Shown: one piece after another, positions 22,626 to 33,549 of the stretch
Layout: every line of letters begins with the position of its first letter
Numbering within the stretch: the first letter of the stretch is position 1
Origin: Takakia lepidozioides
Taxonomy: Eukaryota > Streptophyta > Takakiopsida > Takakiales > Takakiaceae
Direction: 5' to 3'
DNA: 64,000 bases
Assembly: GCA_030704615.1 (NCBI GenBank)
Contig: CM060732.1
Location: 17,112,001 to 17,176,000 of the forward strand
The notes under the pieces: generated by a model
Databases searched by the model: none
Told to the model about the DNA's origin: nothing
The model's input: only the letters and a program-made list of their open reading frames with translations
Translations under genes and position numbers: made by a program

Positions 22626-22799
22626 ACGAAAGAGAGCTTTTGAAGGTAAACTACAGACCCACTCATGCAGACGCTTGGACTCATCATAGATCCAGCTCAT
22701 TTCTAGCTCAAATGCCTTGTCTTTAGCCTCGTCGTGCACTCCATAGATGTTGCATCCCACACCCAACCCCTTCAGCATGGCACACAATCTTGTGATCAT
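22626..22799 (-). pseudogene. Fragment of a 20S proteasome alpha-3 (PAG1-type) gene
   Basis: Minus-strand reading gives IYGVHDEAKDKAFELEMSWI followed by YDESKRLHEWV. This matches the conserved C-terminal helix region of the plant proteasome alpha type-3 subunit, where a HDEAKDKAFELE(L/M)SWICxESK block precedes the acidic tail. Only about 30 residues match; neither the rest of the subunit nor a proper tail follows. It is a captured exon-sized fragment lying between the two copies of the 125-bp repeat family and the OSB modules, not a gene. Confidence 0.7.
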
Positions 22800-23039
22800 A
22801 GGCTAGATTTCTAGGCCCTTCAACCAGCTCAAATCCATTTATGTTTCTCTCACTTTTCTAGACGCTGAAGTTTGGTGTCACATTTGTGGCAAAATGAAAA
22901 CTCATTTCTAGCAAATTATAAAAATCAGTAAATACATCAAGCACTATTCCTTGTAACAGGGTTGGCATCGGCTGTGCATGAGTGGTTGGCATAGCCCATG
23001 TTCAAAAGAACAGTCAAAGAGAACCGCACATGAATGAAA

Positions 23040-24612
23040 CACAGCTCCTACCACCTGGAAAGTACCCAAAAACAGATAAGAGAGATGAAGAAAAGCTTTG
23101 GAATAAACACTTTTCTGACCCCAGTCAATGGTGGGACAATGCCTGGGTAGATGATGAACTGGAAACAGCAGCGGCAACAACGCAATTGATAGAACAAGGC
23201 ACTGCTAATGAAGGTACCTTCTTCAACACATTTATGATGATGGCACCTTCTTCTTCGACCTGTTTCAGCCTGTTTTGCCCTCTCATCAGGCTCAGCCCTG
23301 AATTTGCATATTGAATTCTGTAAGTTAGCTCGTTGGGTGGATCTGTGGTGGTTTGGAGAGGGTTTGGAGTGACTTTGCAAGTTACTGCCGATGTGGCAGC
23401 AGGAAAGTACCCCAAAACAGATAAGAGAGATGAAGATGGTCAACTGGAAGCCGCAACAGCAGCGGCACAATTGATAAAATCAGGCAATGCTAATGAAGGC
23501 ACCTTCTTCAACACATTTCACCCTGTTTTTCCCTCTTATCAAAATCGGCCCTAAATTTCCATGTTGAATTCTGCAAGTTAGCTGGTTGAGTGAATCATGT
23601 TTGAAGTGATTTTGACATGATACTGTCAATGTGACAACATGAAAGTATCCAAAAACATGTGACAGAGATAGGAGAAGCTGTGGAATGAGTACTTTTCTGA
23701 CCCCAGTCAATGGTGGGACAACCGAGGCAAAAAGGTGAATGCCTGTTAGATTACAGAGAGTAGCAGACGCAATTCAGCATATGAACTATGGATAAGCTGA
23801 GTTGGATGTTTCCTAGAACAAATCTAAGCTGTCATCATTAGCTGCAAGGCAAGGATGTATGCATGCATATTTGTGCAGAGGCAGTAATAGCTGAAGGAGT
23901 GCAGGGATAGAGTGTGGATCCAGATTCATCCAAGAGGGCCAGATTTCAAGCACAAGATTACTTATGATTCCCTGTGGATCAGTAGCTACAAGAAACCAAC
24001 ATGGGTAGATGGTCAACTAAAGGCAGCTGCTGCAGCGACACTGATACAATCAGGCACCTCAACCATGACCACAACTTCTGAAAGGGAGGGAGTCCACAAT
24101 GCCTCTTCTAGCAGCAGCAGCAGCACAATTGATAGAACAAGGCACTGTGAATGAAGGTGTCTTCTTCAACACATTTCAGCCTGCTTTTCTTTTGTTATCA
24201 GAGTTGTCCCTAAATTGTCATGTTGATTTCTGCAAGTTAGCTCGTTGGTGGATCTATGGTGGTTTTGGAGTGATTTTGACATGTTACTGCCAATGTGGCA
24301 ACAGGAAAGTATCAAAAAACAAATAATAGAGACGAGGAGAAGCTCTGGAAGGAATACGTTCCCGACCCCAGTCAATGGTGGAACAATCTCCGTAAAAAGG
24401 TGAATGCCTGTTGGAAGCAGACGCAAGTCAGCATATGAACTAGTATGATAAGTAGGGTTGGGGTGTTTGCTGGAACAATTCTAGGCTGTCATTGTCAGCT
24501 GCTAGCAGCAAGACAAGGATGTATGCATGATTTTGTGCAGAGGCATGGATAGGTGAAGGAGCAGGGATAGAGTGTGGGTCCATAATCATCCAAGAGAGTC
24601 AGTTTTATTTGC
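23040..24612 (+). pseudogene. Tandem OSB-type PDF modules (organellar ssDNA-binding protein pieces)
   Basis: At least four decayed modules. (1) 23059-23220: GKYPKTDKRDEEKLWNKHFS, DPSQWWDN, fused to WVDDELETAAA. (2) 23402-23510: GKYPKTDKRDEDGQLEAATA. (3) 23672-23733 EKLWNEYFSDPSQWWDNRGK, a spliceable intron (GT at 23734, AG at 23922-23923), then 23924-24090 IHPRGPDFKHKITYDSLWIS and KKPTWVDGQLKAA. (4) 24307-24386: GKYQKTNNRDEEKLWKEYVP, DPSQWWNN. Exon pair 3 joins in phase to give the OSB signature WWDNR..K..P..PDFKHK. Known OSB proteins carry one to several PDF motifs after an OB fold. No OB fold is visible here, so this is either the tail of a broken multi-PDF gene or amplified fragments. Frame breaks make it a pseudogene overall. 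Confidence 0.65.
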
Positions 24613-25434
24613 AAGGGTTTCTTCTTTTAACTTACAAAATACAGTAGGATTTTCCATAGATATCCATCAACAATACAAATAGGTGTTACATTTGAATGAT
24701 TAACTAAATAGATCTCATGTAGTACTTACAGTTGCGCATTCCTATTGGAATCTGCACTTGTTGTTGATCTGCTTATACATGTGTGCATTCATGTGCAGGA
24801 CATGCGATCTTGACTGGGCTAGAGTACTGGGAACTGGAAACAAGAGTAGCTTGAACTGGTGTTGGCGAGATCAGTACACCCAGCCCTTACATCAGCCTAT
24901 TATAAAACACTGCCCACAAACTTCTGCAATCCAACCCAATTTGCAAACTTCCAAAGGAATGACGCAGAAGGTCTTGGGGCAGAATGAGGCATGCTGTGGA
25001 CAATCAGGGAGGAGGAAGGTGCTCCGTCTGTCACATTTTTGGATCCATGTATGTGCAATGGGTAGTTGGGTAGTTGGGCTACCGTTGAGAGATTAGATTC
25101 TTGAAAACACTCCACTTTTTTGTTCATCTGGAGGCACTGCACAGACTTGAAACATTGAACCATTGTCTTCTTATCATATTTGCCATCAATTGTCGAATCT
25201 TTTTTTACCCAATTGGCTCGTGACACCGTGTATTTGTGCAAATAATATATTCTCCATATTATAAATTACATACAAATGATATTATATTTAAATATATATA
25301 AACATAATAAATTCAATAAACATACAACAAAAATTAAACCAAAGTCCCTTGTTCTTTGAGAAATAAAATAAAAAACAAATAAAAAACAAATTCAAAACAA
25401 AAATAAAAATAAACAGAAAACAAATGCATCCATC
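24613..25434. other. No recognised gene; AT-rich tract
   Basis: A plus-strand ORF at 24758-25096 (112 aa) is unassigned. 25240-25430 is strongly AT-rich with repeated AAAACAAAT/AAATAAAAA runs. No gene is supported. Confidence 0.5.
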
Positions 25435-25760
25435 CATCCACGTGACATGTGGCTCGTTGTGGCATCCGTGCGAGATAACGTCGTCCCTACACCTGTCATC
25501 ATCTGAAATTGACACGTAGCAGTCCGGGGAGAGTCGTGTCTTGCTAGAAAACAGTCAGGACGTGACCAAAAATAAGGTCATGTATCTTGCTCATTAGGGG
25601 ATGTCACCCAGAGTCATGTTCACGACGCGGATATTAAAGTCATCATAACGACACGGTCTGCATGACTCTTTGCAAAAGAGTAAAAAATGAGTCAAAATGA
25701 TCCAAAGAGTCATGAAAACAATAAAAAAAAGTGTCATGAAACCCGTTTTTTGTACTAGTG
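25435..25760. mobile_element. One end of a CACTA (En/Spm) element
   Basis: Read from 25760 on the minus strand the end is CACTAGTACAAAAAACGGG, a typical CACTA terminus. It is followed within 250 bp by repeated CATGACTCTTT / AGAGTCATG / CATGACTCTGG subterminal motifs in both orientations. No matching opposite end was found upstream, so the left limit given here is only the extent of visible subterminal repeats. No transposase is encoded. Confidence 0.6.
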
Positions 25761-27200
25761 AGGGGCTGTTGGACAAGTAGAATCAGAGTTAGGGTAGGTT
25801 CTTTCTGTTTGAGGTACTTGGGGAGATGAGGAGTATGAACATACTTAAGCTGGTTTGGGTCAATTGTGGCGAGTAGATTGACCCCTTCTAGAAGGCGTAG
25901 GAGAGGGTGAGAGGTACTATGTCGCGCACCTCACTTCGGTAAACTCCCCTTCAAGTCATAGTTACTCGCTTTGATGCGCACGCCTAACTCCCAAACTGGC
26001 TGCCGGCCAACTCGGAGCTTCGGCTGCTCACCAGGGCATAACGGTCCCCCTTGCGCCTCCAAAATACCCTCCACCACTTTGGGCCTAGTGGAAATTCCCT
26101 TTGGTAGATGACAGTCCGGAATAGCTCCCCACGCCTTGGTCGCTTTCCGGATCGCACGATTACTCACTAGTTTTTTGGTCACCAACAGGCTTGCACCGTT
26201 CTTGGGGTTACTACTCCCTATATATACTTCTGTAGGTGTCCGCGGGGGTTCCACAAGTAGCCAAGTCCAAATCTGGTGCATACCACCTAGACCCTCGACT
26301 GTCCCTGTGATGAGCCGCGGTGAGTCTTGGCCCACCCACCACGGCCCCAATGGACCGTGGTGAGTCCCAAGACTCCCCACGACTCCCACCAAGGCCTCAG
26401 CCTCATGGTGAGTCCTATGCCACCCCCACTACGACTCCCTAAGCTACCACCACCCCTCGTGGAGCCCCCACCATCGCAACCCGGTTTGCGGGGCTCCACC
26501 TAATGAGCGACTCCGCCTCCTTGAGTGCCTTCGGCACTCAAGGGTGCTTCAGCCCCCTTTCCTATTCGCTGCCGCTGCCCCCACCATAAGGGCAACCCCT
26601 CTTGTGTCCCGACCCCCCGCCCTCAAGGCAAAGGGCCGCGACACACACCCCTACCAACGAGGAGTCGGTGTCCTCATCGACTTGTCCCTTTTTGTGGAAA
26701 CTAACATCCAAATTGTGGCGTCTCACATCAAGGAGTTTGTTTTCGTACCATGGCGTTCCATGACAAAGAACCAAACCCCCACTTGACTCTATTCCCCACT
26801 AGCTAGTTCGGCCGACTTCCTCCAAATCACGACCAAGGCTGGAGCCTCTCAAGCTCCACCCAGTGCACTCTTCTTGGCCCACTTCAAGGCTAAGGATTGA
26901 TCCTCCTCGAGGATCGAATCGCCTTACTGCAACAACATTGTTTGCGACCGCTCATGATGCCGTTTTTTTGGCATCACCTTGAGCAATGGTTCACCTTGAA
27001 CATTTTTTTTTTACTAGGAAGATAACCTTGAACCAACTGTGCGCCCTAATCACTACAATTGCATCCGCCTTGGAATGCTGGTCTGAGGTACGGGAACACG
27101 CCGAAGCCACACTACGACCTCATCCCGAGGCTGCACGATTATAGTACGTGAACGGAAGTACGTAGCTTCCGCGTTAACCCGCACTACAAGGCAACCCCCT
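25761..27200. other. GC-richer stretch without a supported gene
   Basis: A 153-aa minus-strand ORF (26392-25931) and overlapping Gly/Pro-rich frames occur, but none shows a domain. Part of this stretch may be the 3' LTR of the chromovirus whose pol starts at 27.5 kb. Confidence 0.4.
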
Positions 27201-27520
27201 CGGTAGCCCAGTTATAGTACGCGCACGTGCCAGGTGCGCACTAGCACGTGAACTCCCAAAGAAGACGTAAGTTTCCTTGCCCCTTGGATGGGAGTCACCC
27301 GATTTTGGCGCTGCGCAAACACACGATTAATCCAATTTACCTCTCCCACTTTTGCAAGCTAGCATGCATTCTACACACTAGCCAATCATACCATGTATCA
27401 CCGTTCCAAACAAAATATGACACACAACATTTGGAAACCATTTCATTTATAAACAGGATTTGTACAAGACAAGTCTTTACAATCGGATTCCTGAGCTAGC
27501 TAAGCCGGACTAAGCATGCA
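27201..27520 (-). repeat. Start of the chromovirus 3' LTR, with polypurine tract
   Basis: Downstream of the chromodomain stop, the minus strand reads a purine tract GTGGGGGGAGGAAA (27521-27534) directly followed by TGCATGCTTAG. This is the expected polypurine tract plus TG start of a 3' LTR. No second LTR copy was found near 32-33 kb, so LTR length is unknown and only the first 300 bp are marked. Confidence 0.5.
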
Positions 27521-27555
27521 TTTCCTCCCCCCACGATCCAAGGTTGATGTCCCCA

Positions 27556-28110
27556 TCAACGCTTCTTCCGCTTTTGAGGTCGCCCTTCGAAAGCTGCAAC
27601 CGCCTCGGATGCGTTTCCCATTTCTGAGGCACGCACCCAAGTTGCCTCCACTTGATGATAGCCCTTCCATTTCACGAGATACTCTGTTTCTTGATTCTTG
27701 AACCTCCTCGACTTAAGCAATGCCTCCACCTCGTACTCAGGTTCGTTTCCATGATCCAACAGCACATGTGGCGGACGCAACACTTGATGCCGATTCGGAC
27801 GTGCTTTATCTTTGAAGTAAGGCTTCAAAAGGGAAACGTTGAATACCGGATCCACCTTACTGTCTGCTGGCAGCTCCAACTCATAACCATCCTCATTCAT
27901 AACCTTTCGGATGTGAAAAGGCCCCGTATACATAGGTACGAATTTCAGACTCACTTCCGGGGGTAGTAAATTTTTTTTGATGTTCAACCAGACCTCCGTG
28001 CCTGCCTTAAACTTAACTTCCCTCCGCTTCCGATTCGTCTACCGCTCATAGCGTTTCCTAACTTTGACAATGTTGTACTTTGTGAGCTCCAACAAACGTT
28101 CGCGTTCTTC
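27556..28110 (-). pseudogene. Chromovirus integrase C-terminus and chromodomain (element 4)
   Basis: Reads KFKAGTEVWLNIKKN, then the GPY/F-type module (VPMYTGPFHIRKVMNEDGYE; DPVFNVSLLKPYFKD), then a chromodomain (EYEVEALLKSRRFKNQETEY, LVKWKGYHQVEATWVRASEM) and a basic tail. Aromatic cage positions Tyr, Trp and a later Trp are present. Chromodomains of Ty3/Gypsy chromoviruses are thought to steer integration into particular chromatin. The module order after the integrase core is canonical. A frameshift near 28030 separates it from the core. Position next to the polypurine tract confirms it is the 3' end of pol. Confidence 0.92.
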
Positions 28111-28135
28111 CAACACCGCTGTTGCTGCCGGCTCC

Positions 28136-28909
28136 TCACCGTCCTGAACTTGTGGACACTAGAGGTGCTTTTCTATAGCCCGATACGAAGGGGGAAGCCC
28201 CCATTGTGGAGTGTTCTGTGTTATTATAACAGCACTCTACCACATGCAAGTACTCCACCCAGTCTGACTGGTCTGCCGACACATAGTTCCGCAAGAGCTG
28301 CTTCACCACTGAGTTTACTCTTTCCGTTTGGCCGTCCGTTGTAGGTCGGAAGGCCGTGCTCATCTTGGGCCTTGTCCCCATCTTCTTCCAAAGTGCCATC
28401 CAAAATTTACTTGTAAACTTTGGATCGCAGTCCGAGACAATATCCTTCAGGAGTCCATTATGCTTGAAGATGTGGGCGAAGTAAAGTTGCCCGGTCTCCT
28501 GCGCCGTTGCCGTCTCCTTGGTGGGGATGACATGGCCCATTTTACTGAACCTATCCACCACCACCATGATCGCATCGAATCATTTTGACAGCGGCAAAGC
28601 AATCATGAAATCCATTGAGACACTCTCCCAAGACCCCTCTAGAATCGGTAAAGGTTGTAACATCCTCGCTTGCTTTTTGTACTCGCTCCGATTTTGTTGG
28701 CATGTGGTGCATGTCTTGACATACTTCTCGGCCTCCTCCCTCAGTTTGGGCCAGAAATACTCTTCTTCAAGAGTGTCGCGGTGCGTTGGCTCCGCCGTGG
28801 CCCGCAAGCAGGCCATCGTGACATTCTCTCAAGGGATTATCTCTGATCCCTCCCTTCGGCACGTAGAGACGCTTTTGCTTGTACCGGAGCAGTCCATTGT
28901 GCAAGTGGA
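28136..28909 (-). pseudogene. Chromovirus integrase zinc finger and catalytic core (element 4)
   Basis: From 28909: RYKQKRLYVPKGG, an HHCC finger (RHRDTLEEEYFWPKLREEAE; CTTCQQNRSEYKKQARML) and SVSMDFMIALPLSK, then an in-frame TGA (28580). The core follows with VVVDRFSKMGHVIP, IVSDCDPKFTSKFW and RPTTDGQTERVN, so the D, D and E catalytic residues are all present. The zinc-finger His pair is weak (CHDGLLAGHGG). The domain is cut at 28909 by the CACTA insertion. Apart from that and the TGA the core is well preserved, suggesting a fairly recent copy. Confidence 0.92.
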
Positions 28910-30063
28910 CACTACAGGAAAAGGGGGGGGGGGGGTTAGCGATGCCTACCCCCCCGTGACGCCCCCGCCGCGTCCCCATGTTGCGACACCCCCGCCGCAT
29001 CTCCATCTTGCGATGCCCAAGGCGTCCCAACCATACTGCCAAAATCCAAGTTTTTATGGATTTTGGCGAAGTCCCCGAGACGTCGCAATGGACAAATTAA
29101 AAAAAAAAAACATCACAGCTGGGCTGCGACGCACTAGGGGTCGGCCCCTGATATGACGCACAGGGCGTCAATTGTGAGGTTGCGACGCTTTTGCAACGCC
29201 CAGGGCGTCGCAATAAGCACCTTGGGTTTTAAAATAGTAATAAAAATAAGAATAAAAACGTCGCAATAAAATACAATGCCTTGGGCGTCGCATCAAGCAC
29301 CCCGGGAGGGCAATTTAAAAATTAAAATTAAAATTTAAAAAAAAAACGTCACATTTTTATGCGTCGCATTTTGAGTTTTTTCTTTATAAGTCATTTGTAG
29401 CGACGCCGTGTCGCTTTTTGAGGTCGCAACAAGCAACGCTCGCATGAACTACCTTATGTACAATTAAATCATGAGTTTGTGTGTAAGTTCGGTAACTGAT
29501 ATGTTGGTTGGTGTGAAGTGTCTTACTATGTGTATAATTTAGAGGTCTTGAGTTCAAATTTGTCTAACAATATGTTGAATGAATTAGGAACTCAATATGT
29601 GTCGGCTACTTGCAAAATCATGTTGAAGGGTTAGGTTTGACACTACGTGGCAAGTGTGTGTCCCACCATTTTTTGAACCATGCACAATCCCGGTTTTTTT
29701 TTGAACTGTGTGGATCCCGCCATTTTTCAAAATTAAAAATTAAAAAAAAACTTCAAAAGCGACGTCGCTACCAAACAGCGACCCCCAGGGCGTCGCATTT
29801 TAAAAACGATATATATATATATTGGCCCTATATGGCTATAGCGACGCCCGGAGAGTCGCAGTCATTTTGCGACGCCCAGGGCGTCGTTAGTGCGAATTTT
29901 CAGGGGGTTGGATCTGCGACCCCCTGACGTCGCATTAAGTCCGAAAATCTGCGACGGCCCAATAGTATGCATCAGGTGTCGTAGATTTGCGATTTTCGCG
30001 GGGCCGGATAATTGCGATTAGCGACGCCAGGGCCGTCGCTAAACCCCCCTAAATGATGTAGTG
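28910..30063. mobile_element. Complete non-autonomous CACTA element (1,154 bp)
   Basis: The left end is CACTACAGGAAAAGGGGG and the right end, read inward, CACTACATCATTTAGGGGGG. Both are flanked by the 3-bp target duplication GGA (28907-28909 and 30064-30066), the hallmark of CACTA/En-Spm elements. Subterminal DNA is dense in GCGACGCC-type motifs in both orientations, often joined into palindromes such as GCGACGCCCAGGGCGTCG (near 29873). No transposase is encoded, so it needs a helper. It interrupts the chromovirus pol between RNase H and the integrase finger. Removing it and one GGA restores pol continuity. Confidence 0.93.
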
Positions 30064-30066
30064 GGA

Positions 30067-30775
30067 ACTGCGACTTAACCCCCAGCCTCAAGTCCCGAAT
30101 CACTGATTTCGCCATCTCATCTTTCCGATAGGACTTCCGAATTTTCCTCTGGAACTCCATCTCGCCTCTATACACCCACATGAGCTGTTGCTTTCTACTT
30201 AGATCATCGGCCACCATATTGTCCCGTCCCGGTTTGTACTAGAAATCCACGTCGAACAATGCCAAAGTGTCTTGCCACCTAATTTGTTTTGGGGACAACT
30301 TAGGTTGTGTGGCAAAATACTTCACTGTGATATTGTCCATGAACACCTTCACTGGGTTGGAACCAACATAATGGCGCCAAAGCTCAAGGCAATGCATCAC
30401 CGGTTTCATTTCTTTCTCATGCGTTGGCCAACGTCGCTCCACTTCATTCAGTTTCTTACTCTCGTAAGCCACTGGACGTCCCTCCTGCATTAGCACACCC
30501 CCAATTGTGAAGTACGACGCATCCGTGTGAATCTCAAATGGACGGTCGAACTCCAGGATTTTCAAGACTGGAGCTTCCGCCATCCGCTGCTTCAACTCGG
30601 CAAAAGCTTGGGCACAAAAAGTGTTCCATATCCATACCTTGGACTTACACAAAAGGTCTGACAGCGGCCCCGCGATCTTGGCAAAATTTCTCACACTTTC
30701 GGTAGTAGGAGGCGAGTCCCAGAAAAGATCGCACTCCCGGGACCGAAGTCAGAGGTTCCCAGTCCAAGATCACCC
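30067..30775 (-). pseudogene. Chromovirus RNase H and connection (element 4)
   Basis: Reads SFLGLASYYRK (30.7 kb), a frameshift, FAKIAGPLSDLLCKSKVWIW, the RNase H start FEIHTDASYFTIGGVLMQEG, PTHEKEMKPVMHCLELWRHY, VFMDNITVKYF, an in-frame TAG at 30239-30241 (expected Phe-x-Tyr-Lys-Pro-Gly), and YKPGRDNMVADDLSRKQQLM. The D-E-D pattern is kept as TDAS, HEKE and MDN. It runs directly into the CACTA insertion site at 30066. Confidence 0.88.
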
Positions 30776-31918
30776 TCACCTTTCCATTGTGATCTCATCT
30801 TGTGTAATCACATGCCCTAGGAACTCCACTTTGGTGAGCCCAAAAGGCATCACCAAGAATTCATATGAACCATACTTTGTCCCGCACGTGGTCTTCTCCT
30901 CATCTCCTTCCGCCACTCGGATTTGGTGGTAACCCGAGCGCAAATCGATCCGGTTGAAATACTTTGCGCCTGCCAACCGATCGAAGAGGTCGTCAATTCT
31001 TGTCAAAGGGTACCGGTTTTTTATAGTCACCTTGTTTAGAACCCTGTAATCGACACACATCCGCAGCGTTCCATCCTTTTTGTCTGCGAATAGTACCGGG
31101 GCTCCATAAGATGACTTACTTGGCCGGATGTATCCCTTTGCCATGAGGTCCTTGAGTTGCTCCTTTAGCTCCATCAACTCCCTATGGCTCAACCGGTACG
31201 GTGCCTTGGCAGGCGGCTCTATTCCCAATATCACCTCAATCTTATGGTTGACCCCTCTTCGCGGTGGCAAACCGCTCCGCAAATCCTCCAGCATCACATC
31301 TTGGTATTTCTTCAAGATCCCCTTGATCCAATCTGGGCTCGGCTCCCTATCAACTTCTCCTTCCATTTGTCTCACATAAAGCAAAAACTGGGGCTCGTGT
31401 GGCTCCTGCATGGCCCACTCCTTTGCTGTCAGCAGGTTTATTCGCCCTCCTACTCGGTTGGGCGTTTTCGACACCCGTAAAACTTCGCCACCATTCCCAC
31501 ACGGTAGCGTGACTACCCTCTTGCAGCCATCTATGATCGCTCTGGATTTGCTCAAGAATGACATCCTCAAAATGAGATCCACTCCATCGATCTCACAAAT
31601 CGTGAAGTTCTCATGCCGCAGCTGAAGAGGGATATCGAACGCCACTTTCATCGCTAGTTGTGGTTCTCCTTTGGCAGAACGCACTTCAATAGAGACCCCC
31701 ACATCACTCGTCGAGAGCCCCAGCTTCCGTGCCATTGCCGGTGTCATGAAGGAGTGCAACGCTCCTGTGTCCACCAACAACGACACGTTGGACGGGTGCC
31801 CCCGCGGGAGGTTGAAGAGTGTCTTCTTTGCTGAGCCAGTTTTCACAGCTTTCACAATAAGACGGGGTAGAGGGGATTTTGGCTGGCCACTGAACACTGG
31901 ATTAATATCCTTCAGCAT
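30776..31918 (-). pseudogene. Chromovirus protease and RT with deleted catalytic box (element 4)
   Basis: A 380-codon frame. The protease appears as [20 protein letters not shown] with a later ILRMSFLSK stretch. RT follows: [60 protein letters not shown]. From the MPFGL motif it jumps straight to [13 protein letters not shown]. The 60 or so residues between, including the Y-x-D-D box, are gone, while the frame stays open. That is a clean internal deletion that removes RT activity. Gag sequence upstream was not recognised. Confidence 0.9.
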
Positions 31919-31977
31919 TTTTTTGAATTCTGTGTTGCGAGTTTGCTAGTGGGGACCCCAGGCTGCAAACTCTTCCG

Positions 31978-33290
31978 CTATCGGGCCACGTAATTCACCT
32001 TCCTCATTCTCAATGGAAACATAGAAGGCGGCAGACCCCATGGGAGGAGGGGAGCAGTGTGCTTGCAATGCAGCCGATAACCTTCTCGGAATGCGAGCTT
32101 CATCTTATCCACATCCCATGCAAGAGCAGGCCTCACTATCAGGAGGGAGACCATTCGACATAGTGGAATTCGCAGTGTACAAAGGAAGACCTTGGTCCTA
32201 AGAACTCTGCCAATGCTGCTGTGAGTCTCCTCCAACATTTGATCCGCTGCACTCTGGAAATCCTCCGGCGACATTTTTGGAGGTGGGGGAAAGGGCTGAT
32301 CAGATGGACCACCCAGAGCCGTGCCTGTATTTTTGGGAATGTAGCCGGGCAGATCATGTAGGAGAATGTAGTCGTCCATATCTCCCTTGTTGTCACGAAA
32401 GTCCTGTCCCAGGTAGGAGAAGTCGAGCTCCCCATGTTGAGAAGCAGCACCTTCATCCACTGAAAGATCGACCAGGAGCTTCAACTCGTGGAAGGGGTTT
32501 TGCTGGAGACTGCTTTGCCCTTGCTTTCGCCCCCTTCTGCTTCTTACTCTTTGCAGGGGAAGGGGACTCCTCCGTTCTCGTCTGATTCTCCACTGCCCCC
32601 CTTCTGCTTCTTGTTCTTCGTAGGGGAAGGGGATTGATCCGGTGGGGTAGTATATTCCTTAACGACCGCCTGATGCTTCATGCTCTTTAATTTGCTGGAG
32701 AAGGGGACGACCCCTGTTGGCGACTTTCCATCATCTTCATTGTCAAACCTACCTCTTTCTCTGCTGCTTTCGACTTGAAACCTTTACCTTTCCAAAGCAC
32801 GTCCTTGAAGAGCACAAGGCTAGGCCCGACAAGAGGACCCGTGCTTGAAGGGCGGGGGTGTGCGCGAGCTGTAGTAGCTTCCCCAGTTTTGTCTTGCGGG
32901 TCTTCAGAGCCTTGTGATCCCTCCACCACCTCCACCTTTGGAATCAGACATCCAAACATTTCCATGCATTCGAGTATCCTAGCAACAGGCCACACGAAGC
33001 AACAAAAAAGCACAACGCAAAGAAGGTTTCAGTGCTCGATCAGGGGACCGCATCCCGAAATCACCAAGCTCTCACTAGAGGCTGCGTCGACCGCGTCGCC
33101 TGTTGCACATTGATGACCATCTCCTCCCGAAGGCGAAGCTGCTTCCTCTTCGGCATTGGTCTCGGTTCGAAGTATAGTTTGCGGAGCTTGCGACGACGTC
33201 TCTTCTCTGGCACAACAACTTCCTCACTATCAGGCTGCAACATAAGAGAAACTGAAGAGAAGAAATGAGGCAAAGAGTGGTGTTGCAAGG
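31978..33290 (-). pseudogene. Unrecognised broken ORFs upstream of the chromovirus
   Basis: Minus-strand frames 33288-33061 (basic; RRRRKLRKLYFEPRPMPKRK), 33013-32687 and 32484-31978 (168 aa). The last contains GDMDDYILLHDLPGYIPKNT, a Pro-rich spacer, SPEDFQSAADQMLEETHSSI and IVRPALAWDVDKMKLAFREG. Conserved-looking acidic and hydrophobic alternation suggests a once-real protein of at least 400 residues now split by stops and shifts. I cannot assign it. It may be the gag-side ORF of the chromovirus, a transduced host gene, or part of the element carrying the palindrome array next door. Confidence 0.4.
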
Positions 33291-33549
33291 GGTGCTAGAG
33301 CAATGAAAGAGTCACTAGCAAAAGATGACATCAAACGGCGGAGATGCACCGTATGGATTCGAAAGGTCGGGGCCTATGTGTCTCCTCGTGAGGCAGGGGG
33401 CCCCTACGTCGTCGGTAAATTGAATTCAAGGAAATCTAGGGTCTAGTGTCTGTCGGACAGTCAATGATGATGCAACGGTCTGGCACTACCGCCTCCGAAC
33501 ATGTGCTGGCAATGACCCCTTCAACTGCCGTTTCAACCTCCATGAGTCA

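Noticed and set aside
25931-26392. 153-aa minus-strand ORF as a gene
   Set aside because: Gly/Pro/Trp-rich low-complexity composition and several overlapping frames, with no domain and no start context.
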